In this document: positions 1-8,251 of the stretch, piece by piece
How positions within the stretch are numbered: the stretch's first letter is position 1
How the letters are laid out: each line of letters starts with the position of its first letter
Source: an uncultured Mordavella sp.
Lineage (GTDB): Bacteria > Bacillota > Clostridia > Lachnospirales > Lachnospiraceae
DNA length: 29,669 nucleotides
Direction: 5' to 3'
Assembly: GCA_902406105.1 (NCBI GenBank)
Contig: CABPCP010000031.1
Coordinates: 1 to 29,669, forward strand
Translations under genes and position numbers: made by a program
Notes under the pieces: generated by a model
Told to the model about the DNA's origin: nothing
Database searches by the model: none
Seen by the model: the letters and a program-made list of their open reading frames with translations, nothing else

Positions 1-1
1 G

Positions 2-643
2 GCGGGACTTACTAAATATCGGGAGGGACTGTATCCTTTGGAAACATTCCAGAAGGAAGAAGCAGAGAATGTTCTGGATACGATCCACCGGTGGCAGGAG
101 AGGTTTTTCCAAGAGCATGGCGTCCACTTTATCCACGCAAGCGATGAATGGTATCTTCTGGCTGAAAAGGAACTCCCGGAAGAAACCCGGTATGACGGAT
201 ATCTCCAACTGGAAAATGGAGTTGGGATGCTGCGCCTTTTAGAACAGGAATTTGCGGAAGGTTTTCAGAAACTTCCGGGAGATGGAAGAAAAAGAGTTGT
301 GTCTCTTGCTACGGGAAAGCTGGCCGCGCCCTATATCCAGGAATTGACAGAGCGGATCCAGGAGAAATACCCGGGAGTCCGGGTTCATGTTTATCCAATC
401 CGAAATGAGTTCTTTGGAGAGCAGATCACCGTATCCGGTTTGATCACAGGAGGGGACTTGATCGCTCAGTTAAAAGGAAAAACGCTGGGGGAACGGCTGC
501 TGCTGCCCTGTAATATGTTCCGGAGCGGGGAAGAAGTGTTTCTGGATGATGTTGCTTTGCCACAGGTGGAAGAGGCTTTACAAGTGAGGGCAGATATTGT
601 AAAATCAAGCGGACAGGATTTGATAGACGCGGTCCTTGGATAA
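2..643 (+). CDS. DUF512 family protein, C-terminal part (cut by window edge)
   Basis: The frame is open from the left edge, so only about 213 C-terminal residues are visible; a TTG at 38 is probably internal. The first residues, AGLTKYREGLYPL, continue straight into the rest and match the segment that opens the DUF512 C-terminal domain. Full-length family members carry a PDZ-like region and a radical-SAM-like core upstream, which cannot be seen here. The C-terminus (YPIRNEFFGEQITVSGLITG, then LLPCNMFRSGEEVFLDD) is the characteristic conserved part. The biochemical function is not established. The gene lies 29 bases upstream of der, the usual order in Lachnospiraceae, and probably shares its transcript. 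Confidence 0.85.
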   Translation, partial: AGLTKYREGLYPLETFQKEEAENVLDTIHRWQERFFQEHGVHFIHASDEWYLLAEKELPEETRYDGYLQLENGVGMLRLLEQEFAEGFQKLPGDGRKRVVSLATGKLAAPYIQELTERIQEKYPGVRVHVYPIRNEFFGEQITVSGLITGGDLIAQLKGKTLGERLLLPCNMFRSGEEVFLDDVALPQVEEALQVRADIVKSSGQDLIDAVLG

Positions 644-672
644 GGACCATTCCATAGAATAGGAGAGAGAAC

Positions 673-2001
673 ATGAGTAAACCGATCGTAGCTATCGTGG
701 GAAGGCCAAATGTAGGAAAGTCTACACTTTTTAACGCGCTGGCGGGAGAAAAGATTTCTATTGTCAAAGATACGCCTGGAGTGACAAGAGACCGGATTTA
801 TGCAGATGTAAGCTGGCTGGACCGGGAATTTACCCTGATCGATACCGGAGGCATCGAACCAGAGAGCAAAGATATCATCCTTTCCCAGATGCGGGAGCAG
901 GCTCAGATCGCCATTGATACGGCGGATGTGATCATATTCATCACAGACGTGCGTCAGGGATTAGTGGATGCGGACGCCAAAGTAGCGGATATGCTGCGCC
1001 GCTCCGGGAAGCCGGTTGTGCTGACTGTTAATAAAGTGGACAGTATGCAGAAATTTATGGCGGATGTATATGAATTCTATAATTTAGGGATTGGCGATCC
1101 CAATCCGATCTCAGCCGCCGGCAAGATCGGCCTGGGAGATATGCTGGACGCGGTCATCGCCCATTTCCCGGAGGCGGAAGAAGGGGAAGGAGAAGATGAG
1201 CGTCCCCGTGTAGCCATCGTGGGAAAACCAAACGTGGGGAAATCTTCGATCATCAACAAGCTGCTGGGACAGCAGCGGGTGATCGTGTCAGAAGTGGCGG
1301 GAACTACGAGAGACGCGGTAGACACAGATATCATGCACAACGGCAAAGAGTATGTATTCATCGATACGGCCGGACTGCGCAGAAAGAATAAGATCAAAGA
1401 GGAACTGGAGCGCTACAGTATTATTCGGACGGTGTCGGCGGTGGAACGGGCAGATGTAGTGCTGGTAGTCATCGACGCTACAGAAGGAGTTACCGAACAA
1501 GACGCCAAGATCACAGGGATCGCCCATGAGAGAGGGAAGGGCATTGTGATCGTGGTAAATAAGTGGGATGCCATTGAGAAAAACGACCGGACTATGCGGG
1601 AGTACGAGCAGGAGATCCGCCGGGTGCTCTCCTTTGTACCTTACGCTGAGATCATGTATATCTCCGCACAGACAGGACAGAGGCTGCGGCAGATCTATGA
1701 TAAGATCGATATGGTCATTGAGAATCAGAACCTGCGGGTGGCTACCGGAGTATTAAATGAGATCATTATGGAGGCGGTGGCAATGCAGCAGCCGCCTTCT
1801 GATAAGGGAAAACGGCTGAAACTTTACTATGCCACACAGGTAGCGGTAAGACCGCCAAGTTTTGTACTGTTTGTCAACGATAAGGAATTGATGCATTTTT
1901 CTTATACCAGATATCTGGAGAATAAGATTCGTGAGGCATTTGGCTTCCGGGGAACCTCTTTGAGGTTTTTCGTGCGTGAGAGAAAGGGGAAAGAGAAGTA
2001 A
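673..2001 (+). CDS. der: Ribosome biogenesis GTPase Der (EngA)
   Basis: Der is an essential double GTPase that acts in maturation of the 50S ribosomal subunit. At 442 residues it has the normal family length. Two GTPase domains are visible. The first has GRPNVGKS at residues 10-17, DTGG near 57 and NKVD near 120. The second has GKPNVGKS at 184-191, DTAG and NKWD. A C-terminal KH-like domain follows (QQPPSDKGKRLKLYYATQ). The acidic linker between the GTPase domains (EEGEGEDE) is usual. The ATG at 673 follows an AGGAGAGA ribosome binding site. plsY begins two bases after its stop, so the two are likely co-translated. Confidence 0.97.
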   Translation: MSKPIVAIVGRPNVGKSTLFNALAGEKISIVKDTPGVTRDRIYADVSWLDREFTLIDTGGIEPESKDIILSQMREQAQIAIDTADVIIFITDVRQGLVDADAKVADMLRRSGKPVVLTVNKVDSMQKFMADVYEFYNLGIGDPNPISAAGKIGLGDMLDAVIAHFPEAEEGEGEDERPRVAIVGKPNVGKSSIINKLLGQQRVIVSEVAGTTRDAVDTDIMHNGKEYVFIDTAGLRRKNKIKEELERYSIIRTVSAVERADVVLVVIDATEGVTEQDAKITGIAHERGKGIVIVVNKWDAIEKNDRTMREYEQEIRRVLSFVPYAEIMYISAQTGQRLRQIYDKIDMVIENQNLRVATGVLNEIIMEAVAMQQPPSDKGKRLKLYYATQVAVRPPSFVLFVNDKELMHFSYTRYLENKIREAFGFRGTSLRFFVRERKGKEK

Positions 2002-2003
2002 AG

Positions 2004-2654
2004 ATGGAACGGCTGGTTTGTGTGGCTATTGGTTATGCCTTTGGCTTGATCGAGACAGGATATATCTACGGCAGGCTGCATCATGTGGACATCCGGCAGA
2101 AAGGAAGCGGCAATGTGGGAACGACCAATGCCCTGCGTACTCTTGGATGGAAAGCTGGACTGGTCACCTTCCTGGGAGATTGTTTTAAATGCATCTTCGC
2201 GGTACTGCTGGTACGGTTCCTGTATCGGAATACATTCGCGGACAGCGGCATGCTTTCGCTTTTGTCCATGTACGCGGGATTGGGAGCGGTGCTGGGACAT
2301 AATTATCCATTCTACATGAGATTTAAAGGCGGAAAAGGGATCGCCGTAACAGCGGGCCTGATCGCAAGTACTACCAATATCTGGATGATCTTGATCTGTA
2401 TTGCCGTATTTGTGGGAACGGTAGCCGCAACTAGGTATGTGTCTGTGGGGTCGCTGGTGGTGGTCATCGTCTATATGATCGAGGTGATCGCATACGGACA
2501 GATGGGAGGATACAGCCTGACCGGCGCTCATCTCTATGAGATGTATGGGATTGCTGTCTTCTTAGTGCTTTCGGCCTTCTTTAAGCACCGGGCGAATATA
2601 AAGAGGTTATTGAACGGCACAGAGAACAAACTGAGTGTAGGGAAACAGCCTTAG
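2004..2654 (+). CDS. plsY: Acyl-phosphate glycerol-3-phosphate acyltransferase PlsY
   Basis: PlsY is an integral membrane enzyme that transfers an acyl group from acyl-phosphate to glycerol-3-phosphate, the first acylation in phospholipid synthesis. The 216-residue protein has several hydrophobic segments. It carries the conserved family loops GSGNVGTTNALRTLGWKAG near residues 34-52 and YMRFKGGKGIAV near 97-108, plus a GHNYPF motif just before the latter. The start lies two bases after the der stop, with the ribosome binding site inside the end of der. gpsA, which makes the glycerol-3-phosphate substrate, follows 54 bases downstream, so the enzyme and its substrate supply are next to each other. 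Confidence 0.95.
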   Translation: MERLVCVAIGYAFGLIETGYIYGRLHHVDIRQKGSGNVGTTNALRTLGWKAGLVTFLGDCFKCIFAVLLVRFLYRNTFADSGMLSLLSMYAGLGAVLGHNYPFYMRFKGGKGIAVTAGLIASTTNIWMILICIAVFVGTVAATRYVSVGSLVVVIVYMIEVIAYGQMGGYSLTGAHLYEMYGIAVFLVLSAFFKHRANIKRLLNGTENKLSVGKQP

Positions 2655-2708
2655 TAAGAAGGATGGTCAAAGTACACAGGAAAGAGATAAATAAGGAGGT
2701 AACAGGCT

Positions 2709-3722
2709 ATGGCAAATGTAGGCATCATAGGGGCGGGAAGCTGGGGAACAGCTCTTGCGTTGCTGCTTCATACAAATGGCCATCAGATCACGGTATGGTC
2801 TTTCAGAAAAGAGGAGGCGGAGAGACTTTCTAAGGAAAGAGAGCATAAAAGCAAACTTCCGGGAATCAAGCTTCCTGAGGATATGGAATTTACCGGCGAT
2901 CTGGAGAAGGCTGTGACCGGGAAAGATTTTATCGTGATGGCTGTTCCGTCTCACGCTGCTAGGAGCACGGCCCGCAAGATGAATCCCTATATTCAGGATG
3001 GACAGATTATTGTGGATGTGGCAAAAGGAATCGAAGAAGATACATTGATGACCCTTTCCCAGCAGATCGAACAAGAGATTCCGCAGGCAGACGTCGCGGT
3101 CCTGTCCGGCCCAAGCCATGCGGAGGAAGTGGGGAGAGGCCTTCCTACTACTGTGGTGATCGGAGCTAAGACAAAGAAGACGGCTGAGTACCTGCAGAGC
3201 ATGTTTATGAATGAAGTATTCCGGGTATACACAAGTCCGGATATCCTGGGGATGGAGCTGGGCGGTTCTTTGAAAAACGTGATCGCTCTGGCGGCTGGTA
3301 TTGCCGATGGAATGGGCTACGGCGACAATACCAAGGCGGCTCTGATCACCAGAGGCATTGCGGAGATCGCGAGACTTGGGGTGAAGATGGGCGGATCTAT
3401 CGAAAGCTTTACCGGACTTACAGGCATCGGCGACCTGATCGTAACCTGCGCCAGCGTACACAGCCGGAACAGGAAAGCCGGCTACCTTATGGGCCAGGGA
3501 AAATCCATGGAGGAAGCCATGAAAGAAGTCAATATGGTAGTGGAAGGTGTGTATTCCGCTAAAGCCGCGGTGAAGCTGGGCGAAAAGTACGGCGTGTCTC
3601 TGCCTATCATCAATAAAGTCAATGAGGTACTGTTTAATGGAAAAGACCCGAAAGAAGCGGTCAATGAGCTGATGCTCAGAGATAGTAAAGCGGAGAACAG
3701 TTCCTTGGCTTGGAAAGAATAG
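2709..3722 (+). CDS. gpsA: Glycerol-3-phosphate dehydrogenase [NAD(P)+]
   Basis: GpsA reduces dihydroxyacetone phosphate to sn-glycerol-3-phosphate in the cytoplasm, feeding phospholipid synthesis through PlsY. The 337-residue protein has the N-terminal Rossmann dinucleotide-binding motif GAGSWGTA (residues 8-15), the substrate region LSGPSHAEEV near 135 and the conserved lysine segment GSLKNVIALAAGI near 190. The start is set by a strong AAGGAGG site 10 bases upstream. The downstream gap of about 200 bases contains a stem-loop, so the DUF512–der–plsY–gpsA transcript may end here before spoIVA. Confidence 0.97.
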   Translation: MANVGIIGAGSWGTALALLLHTNGHQITVWSFRKEEAERLSKEREHKSKLPGIKLPEDMEFTGDLEKAVTGKDFIVMAVPSHAARSTARKMNPYIQDGQIIVDVAKGIEEDTLMTLSQQIEQEIPQADVAVLSGPSHAEEVGRGLPTTVVIGAKTKKTAEYLQSMFMNEVFRVYTSPDILGMELGGSLKNVIALAAGIADGMGYGDNTKAALITRGIAEIARLGVKMGGSIESFTGLTGIGDLIVTCASVHSRNRKAGYLMGQGKSMEEAMKEVNMVVEGVYSAKAAVKLGEKYGVSLPIINKVNEVLFNGKDPKEAVNELMLRDSKAENSSLAWKE

Positions 3723-3767
3723 CGGGACTTAAGAAAGCGGATTTTCATACTGCTGATTTTAGAATTT

Positions 3768-3817
3768 ACCCTGCGGGAATCTGGGCATAAAAGTGCAATG
3801 TCTGATTCCCGCGGGGT
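3768..3817 (+). terminator. Long stem-loop downstream of gpsA, possible terminator
   Basis: ACCCTGCGGGAATC (3768-3781) can pair with GATTCCCGCGGGGT (3804-3817). This gives a 14-bp stem with one G-U pair and a 22-base loop. The tail GATTTGATTT is only moderately T-rich, so intrinsic termination is plausible but not certain. It separates the phospholipid genes from spoIVA. Confidence 0.45.
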
Positions 3818-3861
3818 GATTTGATTTACGGCAAAAGTATTTGGATTTTCCTTTATTGCGG

Positions 3862-3891
3862 GTTCTAAAGCGGGAGTCCCCTTCATACACT
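3862..3891 (+). promoter_or_regulatory. Sigma-E-like sporulation promoter for spoIVA
   Basis: CATACACT at 3884-3891 agrees with the -10 consensus of the mother-cell factor sigma-E (CATACAnT in Bacillus). About 14 bases upstream lies GTTCTAAA (3862-3869), a weak match to the sigma-E -35. A start near 3897 would leave a short leader before the AAGGGGG ribosome binding site at 3905-3911. The match fits known control of spoIVA in Bacillus; the -35 is the weak part. Confidence 0.55.
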
Positions 3892-3919
3892 GTTATCAGC
3901 ATAACAAGGGGGTATTAGA

Positions 3920-5392
3920 ATGAATACGTTCCAACTCTACAAAGATATACAGGCTAGAACAAAGGGAGAGATATACATAGGAGTAGTAGGACCGGTGCGG
4001 ACCGGAAAGTCCACACTGATCAAACGTTTCATGGATGTATTGGTACTCCCGCATATGGAGGATGATCACAGAAAGGCCCAGACCAGGGATGAACTTCCTC
4101 AATCCGCTTCCGGACGCACGATCATGACGACAGAACCCAAATTTGTTCCCAAAGAGGCGGCTAAGGTGCGCTTGTCTGAGGAGACGGAAGTTAAGGTGCG
4201 GCTGATCGACTGTGTGGGATACATGGTAGAAGGCGCCTCCGGCCATATTGAGGAAGGACAGGAGCGGCAGGTAAAGACGCCCTGGTTCGATCATGAGATT
4301 CCGTTTACCAAGGCGGCGGAGATCGGGACCCGCAAGGTGATCCACGAACACGCCACCATTGGGCTTGTAGTGACTACAGACGGGAGTATAGGGGAGATCC
4401 AGCGTGAGAATTACCGGGAAGCGGAAGGAAGGACGATCCGGGAGCTGCAGGAGATCGGCAAGCCGTTTGTCGTTTTGGTGAATTCCAGAAAGCCTCTGGG
4501 AGAGGAGGCGGGCAAAACCGCGGAAGAGCTGGAAGCGGCTTACGGGGTAAGGGCATTGCCGGTAAACTGTGAACAGCTAAAGGAAGAAGATATCTGCAGG
4601 ATCATGGAAGCGGTACTTTATGAATTTCCGGTTTCAGAAGTCCAGTTTTTTATTCCTAAATGGGTGGAAATGCTGCCTAGAGACCATAAGATCAAACAAG
4701 ATCTGGTGGAACATGTCCGTCGGATTTTAGATGACCTGGGAGAGATCAAGGATGCGGCTTCAGGTATTGAAACGCCTGAGAGCATTTACATAGAGGATCT
4801 GCGGATTGAGCATATTGAGATGGATACCGGCTGCGTACAGATCCGGGTGCGGATCGGAGAGAGCTTTTATTACGAGACACTCAGTGAGCTTACAGGGCTG
4901 CCGATCGCAGGTCAGTATGAGTTGATCGAGGCGATGAAGGACCTGTCTGCTTTGAAAGCGGAATATGAAGAAGTCAAAGACGCCTTTACCGCTGTGAAAA
5001 TGAAAGGGTATGGAGTAGTAAGCCCGCGCAGGGAGGAGATTACCCTGGAAGAACCGGTGATCATCAAGCAGGGGAATAAATTCGGGGTAAGGATCCATTC
5101 AGAGGCTCCATCCATCCATTTGATCCGAGCTAATATTGAAACGGAGATCGCCCCCATTGTGGGGAATGAGCAGCAGGCTCAGGATTTGGCAGATTACATT
5201 AAAGAAAGAAAGGAAAGCGAGGGCGGTATCTGGGAGACCAATATTTTTGGCAAATCTATAGAAGAGCTGGTAATGGATGGAATGAAAAATAAGATTTCTA
5301 TGATCGGCGATGCCAGCCAGGAGAAGCTGCAGGATACGATGCAGAAGATTGTCAACGACAGCAATGGGGGACTGGTCTGCATTATTATCTAG
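3920..5392 (+). CDS. spoIVA: Stage IV sporulation protein A (spore coat morphogenetic ATPase)
   Basis: SpoIVA is made in the mother cell and polymerises, using ATP, on the forespore surface to form the basement layer on which coat and cortex depend. The 490-residue length and whole layout match the family. A Walker A motif GPVRTGKST lies at residues 24-32, the N-terminus is MNTFQLYKDIQ and the C-terminus is SNGGLVCIII, the hydrophobic tail needed for anchoring. The start follows AAGGGGG by nine bases. It is strong evidence that the organism forms endospores. It appears monocistronic, with its own promoter upstream and another promoter-like site right after its stop. Confidence 0.97.
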   Translation: MNTFQLYKDIQARTKGEIYIGVVGPVRTGKSTLIKRFMDVLVLPHMEDDHRKAQTRDELPQSASGRTIMTTEPKFVPKEAAKVRLSEETEVKVRLIDCVGYMVEGASGHIEEGQERQVKTPWFDHEIPFTKAAEIGTRKVIHEHATIGLVVTTDGSIGEIQRENYREAEGRTIRELQEIGKPFVVLVNSRKPLGEEAGKTAEELEAAYGVRALPVNCEQLKEEDICRIMEAVLYEFPVSEVQFFIPKWVEMLPRDHKIKQDLVEHVRRILDDLGEIKDAASGIETPESIYIEDLRIEHIEMDTGCVQIRVRIGESFYYETLSELTGLPIAGQYELIEAMKDLSALKAEYEEVKDAFTAVKMKGYGVVSPRREEITLEEPVIIKQGNKFGVRIHSEAPSIHLIRANIETEIAPIVGNEQQAQDLADYIKERKESEGGIWETNIFGKSIEELVMDGMKNKISMIGDASQEKLQDTMQKIVNDSNGGLVCIII

Positions 5393-5398
5393 TTTTCA

Positions 5399-5427
5399 TT
5401 GCATTATTCGACCAAAAGCGTTAAAAT
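5399..5427 (+). promoter_or_regulatory. Candidate sigma-A promoter for the MogA-like gene
   Basis: TTGCAT (5399-5404), a 17-base spacer and TAAAAT (5422-5427) form a reasonable housekeeping promoter just after the spoIVA stop. It would give a leader of about 35 bases before the ATG at 5471. Confidence 0.5.
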
Positions 5428-5470
5428 GCTACTATATGGGATACATTTAGAGAAAGCACGGAGGTACAAT

Positions 5471-5941
5471 ATGAGAATTGCAATTCTTACAGCAAATACA
5501 GATATTTATAGAGAAAAAGAAGAAGACAAAGCCGGGACAGTAATCCGTAAGCTGGTGGAAGATGCTGGAAATCATGTCGTGTTTCAGAAAGCGCTGCCTA
5601 CAGACCGGGAGGTTCTGGCTACTGTGATGCAGAGGATGGCAGACAATCATCTGGCGGACCTGATCCTGACCACTGGCGGGGCGGGGTGCGGGCCGATGGA
5701 CTGTACGCCTGAAGCTACTATGGATGTGACAGAACGGCTGATACCAGGAATTTCGGAAGTGATGCGGATCCATATGATGAAGCTGACCAAGAGATCTATG
5801 TTAAACCGTGGGATCGCTGGGATCCGGGGAGATGTAGTGATCGTAAATCTCCCGGGAAAAGCGGGAGCGGTAAAAGAATGTTTATCTTATCTGCTTCCGG
5901 AGATCACCCATGCTGTGGAAGTGGTGAAGGGAGAAGCATAA
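5471..5941 (+). CDS. MogA/MoaB-family molybdopterin-binding domain protein
   Basis: This 156-residue protein belongs to the MogA/MoaB fold that adenylates or binds molybdopterin in molybdenum cofactor synthesis. Diagnostic features are the N-terminus RIAILTAN, the acidic pair EEDKAGTVI, LTTGGAGCGPMDCTPEA (residues about 69-85) and the late LPGKAGAVKECL loop. The start is placed at the ATG behind ACGGAGG; an in-frame extension to 5399 lacks such a site and runs through the likely promoter. No other cofactor genes are nearby, so whether it serves molybdenum enzymes cannot be told from the window. The next gene starts three bases after its stop, suggesting an operon. Confidence 0.85.
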   Translation: MRIAILTANTDIYREKEEDKAGTVIRKLVEDAGNHVVFQKALPTDREVLATVMQRMADNHLADLILTTGGAGCGPMDCTPEATMDVTERLIPGISEVMRIHMMKLTKRSMLNRGIAGIRGDVVIVNLPGKAGAVKECLSYLLPEITHAVEVVKGEA

Positions 5942-5944
5942 GCG

Positions 5945-6640
5945 ATGAAGGTGACTTACTTGGGGCACAGTGGATTCGCTGTGGATCTGGGGAGAAACAT
6001 GCTGGTCTTTGATTATTACAAAGGGGAGCTTCCTGCCAAGGCAGTTGACAGGAAGCTTTATATATTTTCCAGCCATGTACATTATGACCATTTTCAGAGG
6101 AAGATCTTTGACTGGGCGAAAGACTATGATGTGACTTATATTTTATCCGATGATATCAGATCGTCGGTGGAAAAAGGACAGGCGTTGGAGGGAAAAGTGC
6201 ATTATATCGGCCCTAGGCAGACGCTCCAAGCGGACGAGATCTTCGTTCAAACGCTGCGTTCCACCGATGAAGGAGTAGCTTTTCTGGTGAACGCAGAGGG
6301 AAAGACGCTTTACCACGGGGGCGACTTAAACTGGTGGCACTGGGAAGAAGAAAGCCGGGCATTTAACGAGATGATGAAGCGCAATTACCAGTATGAGATC
6401 CGAAAGATCGAGGGGACGCGGATCGATGCGGCTTTTGTCCCATTAGATCCAAGACAGGAGGAGCAGTATTACTGGGGGATGGATTATTTTATGCGGCATA
6501 CAGATACCAAAGTGGTTTTTCCGATGCATATGTGGGGAAGGTTTGAAGTTTATGACTGGCTGATGGAAAACCCGGAGGCCGCCGGATATAAGGACAAAGT
6601 GATGCAGATCACCCAAACTCCCCAGGAATTTGAATTATAA
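5945..6640 (+). CDS. Metallo-beta-lactamase-fold hydrolase
   Basis: A 231-residue cytoplasmic protein of the metallo-beta-lactamase superfamily, closest in look to the small UlaG-like group. The metal-binding signature HVHYDH is at about residues 43-48, after KVTYLGHSGFAV at the N-terminus. Further metal ligands fit the Asp in YHGGDLNWWHW and the His in FPMHMWG. No signal peptide or membrane segment is seen. The substrate cannot be predicted. Its start lies three bases after the MogA-like gene, so the two are probably translated together. Confidence 0.85.
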   Translation: MKVTYLGHSGFAVDLGRNMLVFDYYKGELPAKAVDRKLYIFSSHVHYDHFQRKIFDWAKDYDVTYILSDDIRSSVEKGQALEGKVHYIGPRQTLQADEIFVQTLRSTDEGVAFLVNAEGKTLYHGGDLNWWHWEEESRAFNEMMKRNYQYEIRKIEGTRIDAAFVPLDPRQEEQYYWGMDYFMRHTDTKVVFPMHMWGRFEVYDWLMENPEAAGYKDKVMQITQTPQEFEL

Positions 6641-6704
6641 AGGCAGAGTGGTCTGAAAGAGTGAGAAAGACCAAAATAAAACTGTATAGAAAAGGAGAAA
6701 AACT

Positions 6705-7178
6705 ATGCACGTAGACATTTATACAGACGGGGCGGCCAGGGGAAATCCAGATGGCCCCGGAGGATATGGAACCGTTCTGGAATACCGGGATTCTAAGGGA
6801 GAGCTCCATACCAAGGAAATTTCTCAGGGTTACCAAAAGACCACCAATAACCGGATGGAGCTGATGGCGGCCATTGCCGGACTGGAAGCCTTAAATCGGC
6901 CCTGCCAGGTAGATCTCTATTCCGATTCCAAGTATTTGGTAGACGCCTTTAATCAGAATTGGATCCAGGGATGGATCAAGAAAGGCTGGAAAAGAGGGAA
7001 AAACGAACCGGTCAAAAATATCGATCTCTGGAAACGTCTTTTGAAAGCCAAAGAGTCCCATCAGGTGACCTTTATCTGGGTCAAAGGGCACGACGGCCAT
7101 CCGCAGAATGAGCGCTGCGATGAGCTGGCGACGACCGCGGCGGATGGAGAGGAGCTGATTGAGGACGTAGTAAAATGA
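6705..7178 (+). CDS. rnhA: Ribonuclease HI
   Basis: RNase HI cleaves the RNA strand of RNA–DNA hybrids during replication and R-loop removal. The 157-residue protein has all four catalytic acids: D8 in [11 protein letters not shown]52 in NNRMELMA, D74 in YSDSKYLVD and D139 in NERCDELA. The late His is present in [11 protein letters not shown]. The family's basic handle region is present as [11 protein letters not shown]. The ATG follows AAAAGGAG. A small inverted repeat (GGTCT…AGACC) lies upstream but has no T-run. Right after its stop come three repeats that look like the end of an insertion element. Confidence 0.96.
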   Translation: MHVDIYTDGAARGNPDGPGGYGTVLEYRDSKGELHTKEISQGYQKTTNNRMELMAAIAGLEALNRPCQVDLYSDSKYLVDAFNQNWIQGWIKKGWKRGKNEPVKNIDLWKRLLKAKESHQVTFIWVKGHDGHPQNERCDELATTAADGEELIEDVVK

Positions 7179-7188
7179 AAAAAGGCTA

Positions 7189-7247
7189 CGTCCCAAATTG
7201 ACCTCAAGGGTGTACCAAAATGAAAAATGGGGTGTACCCGATTGATT
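7189..7247. repeat. Three 22-bp-spaced repeats, possible IS21-type element end
   Basis: Three copies of a box resembling TGTACCaAATTGA start at 7189, 7211 and 7233: CGTCCCAAATTGACC, TGTACCAAAATGAA and TGTACCCGATTGATT. The phase is exactly 22 bp. Multiple short repeats at the tips are known for IS21-family elements, so a leftover element end is the favoured reading. No transposase is nearby. The third copy supplies the -35 of the rnpB promoter. Confidence 0.5.
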
Positions 7248-7270
7248 ATTCTTGGATTTTGTGATACAAT
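7242..7270 (+). promoter_or_regulatory. Promoter of the RNase P RNA gene
   Basis: TTGATT (7242-7247), a 17-base spacer and TACAAT (7265-7270), with a TG one base upstream of the -10, form an extended -10 promoter. Transcription would start near 7277, matching the 5' end of the RNA predicted from its closing helix. Confidence 0.8.
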
Positions 7271-7278
7271 CTAAAACC

Positions 7279-7627
7279 GCGAGTAAGACAGGTAATCGCA
7301 GCTGCATGTGCCGAAAGGCCGCAGGTGAGGAAAGTCCGGGCTTCACAGGGCAGGATGCCGGATAACGTCCGGTGGAGGCGACTCCAAGGAAAGTGCAACA
7401 GAAATGTACCGCCTTCTCTAAAGGGAGGTAAGGGTGGAAGGGCAGTGTAAGAGACTACCGCCCTGCCGGTAACGGCGGGGGCACATGTAAACCCCATCCG
7501 AAGCAAGGCTGAATAAAGACGATGTGGCGGCCCGTCACGTCTTAGGTAGGCTGCTGGAGCCTGCCGGCAACGGCAGGCCTAGATAGATGATTACCCACGA
7601 CATAACCCGGCTTATCGTCTTGCTCGC
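7279..7627 (+). ncRNA. rnpB: RNase P RNA, class A
   Basis: The catalytic RNA of ribonuclease P, which removes tRNA 5' leaders. The universally conserved core is present: GAGGAAAGTCCGGGCT near 7327-7342, the AACAGAAA segment near 7398, and the 3' core ending AACCCGGCTTA near 7605-7614. The terminal helix pairs GCGAGTAAGAC (7279-7289) with GTCTTGCTCGC (7617-7627), which sets both ends and a length near 349 bases. A GC-rich hairpin with a CGGCAACGGCAG loop near 7563-7576 is also typical. No clear U-run terminator follows, and the convergent GNAT gene ends only five bases away. Confidence 0.96.
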
Positions 7628-7631
7628 AAGT

Positions 7632-8135
7632 TTATTCTAATGCTTTATCATAGGCTAGTTTTCCGCTTCCCTGGAAAACGATCACTCCACGTTTGACAAA
7701 TCCGTTTTTTTCTAAAATATGCTGCATCCGTTTGTTTGGAAAATCTGTGTCAACCCGGATGCTTGCGATCTGATTGTCAAGGCAAAGTTTCTCGATCAGG
7801 CGGAAAGCGACATCAGCCATACCCCTTCCTCTGAAATCTCCATGGAATGCCATCCGGTGTACGACGGCATAGGGGGCTTTCGTGTGCCATTCTCCTTCGA
7901 TATCATTATAAGCAGGTTCCCCGTCAAAATCGACACACATGTAGCCGGCGATCCGGCCGTCCGCTTTGATCACATACCCTTTTTGTGCCTCAATATCATC
8001 CCGGATCGTATCCGGATTAGGATAGTCTTCGGTCCATTGTGTGAATCCCTGTTCTTTCTGAAAATTTCGCCCCATCGCTATGATCTCCCAGCAGGTTTGC
8101 AACACATCCGGGCGCGCCAGTTCTAATGTATACAT
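7632..8135 (-). CDS. GNAT family N-acetyltransferase
   Basis: A 167-residue soluble acetyltransferase of the GNAT fold that would transfer acetyl from acetyl-CoA to an unknown amine. Motif A is visible as VVHRMAFHGDFRGRGMADVA, with the pyrophosphate loop RGRGMA. The C-terminal VDTDFPNKRMQHILEKNGF is the usual motif B region. The start is put at the ATG at 8135, eight bases behind AAGGAG; an upstream ATG at 8153 would include the ribosome binding site itself. The gene runs toward rnpB and is divergent from the LysR-type gene, a layout common for regulator–target pairs, so that regulator is its likely controller. Confidence 0.85.
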   Translation of the reverse strand: MYTLELARPDVLQTCWEIIAMGRNFQKEQGFTQWTEDYPNPDTIRDDIEAQKGYVIKADGRIAGYMCVDFDGEPAYNDIEGEWHTKAPYAVVHRMAFHGDFRGRGMADVAFRLIEKLCLDNQIASIRVDTDFPNKRMQHILEKNGFVKRGVIVFQGSGKLAYDKALE

Positions 8136-8202
8136 GTTTCGTTCTCCTTCCATAAATATCTTGCAGAATTTCTTTCTTCTACATATAATAGCACTATATA
8201 AT

Positions 8203-8251
8203 AATTAAAAACAATTTAAAGATAAATAAGTAACAATTAAAAGCAATTTAA
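8203..8251. promoter_or_regulatory. Repeated AT-rich box between the GNAT and lysR-type genes
   Basis: AATTAAAAACAATTTAA (8203-8219) and AATTAAAAGCAATTTAA (8235-8251) differ at one base and are offset by 32 bp, about three helical turns. Each box has the AATT-N7-AATT look of a LysR-type site (T-N11-A). They lie between the two divergent starts and overlap promoter-like sequences for both: TTGCAG-17-TATAAT forward (8161-8189), and a TTGTTT-18-TATTAT pair in reverse. Confidence 0.55.

Noticed and set aside
5399..5470. N-terminal extension of the MogA-like protein from 5399
   Set aside because: The extension covers a promoter-like sequence, has no ribosome binding site, and the ATG at 5471 has a strong one and matches the family N-terminus.
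7246..7506. 86-residue minus-strand frame inside rnpB
   Set aside because: The region is a structured RNA with the full conserved RNase P core.
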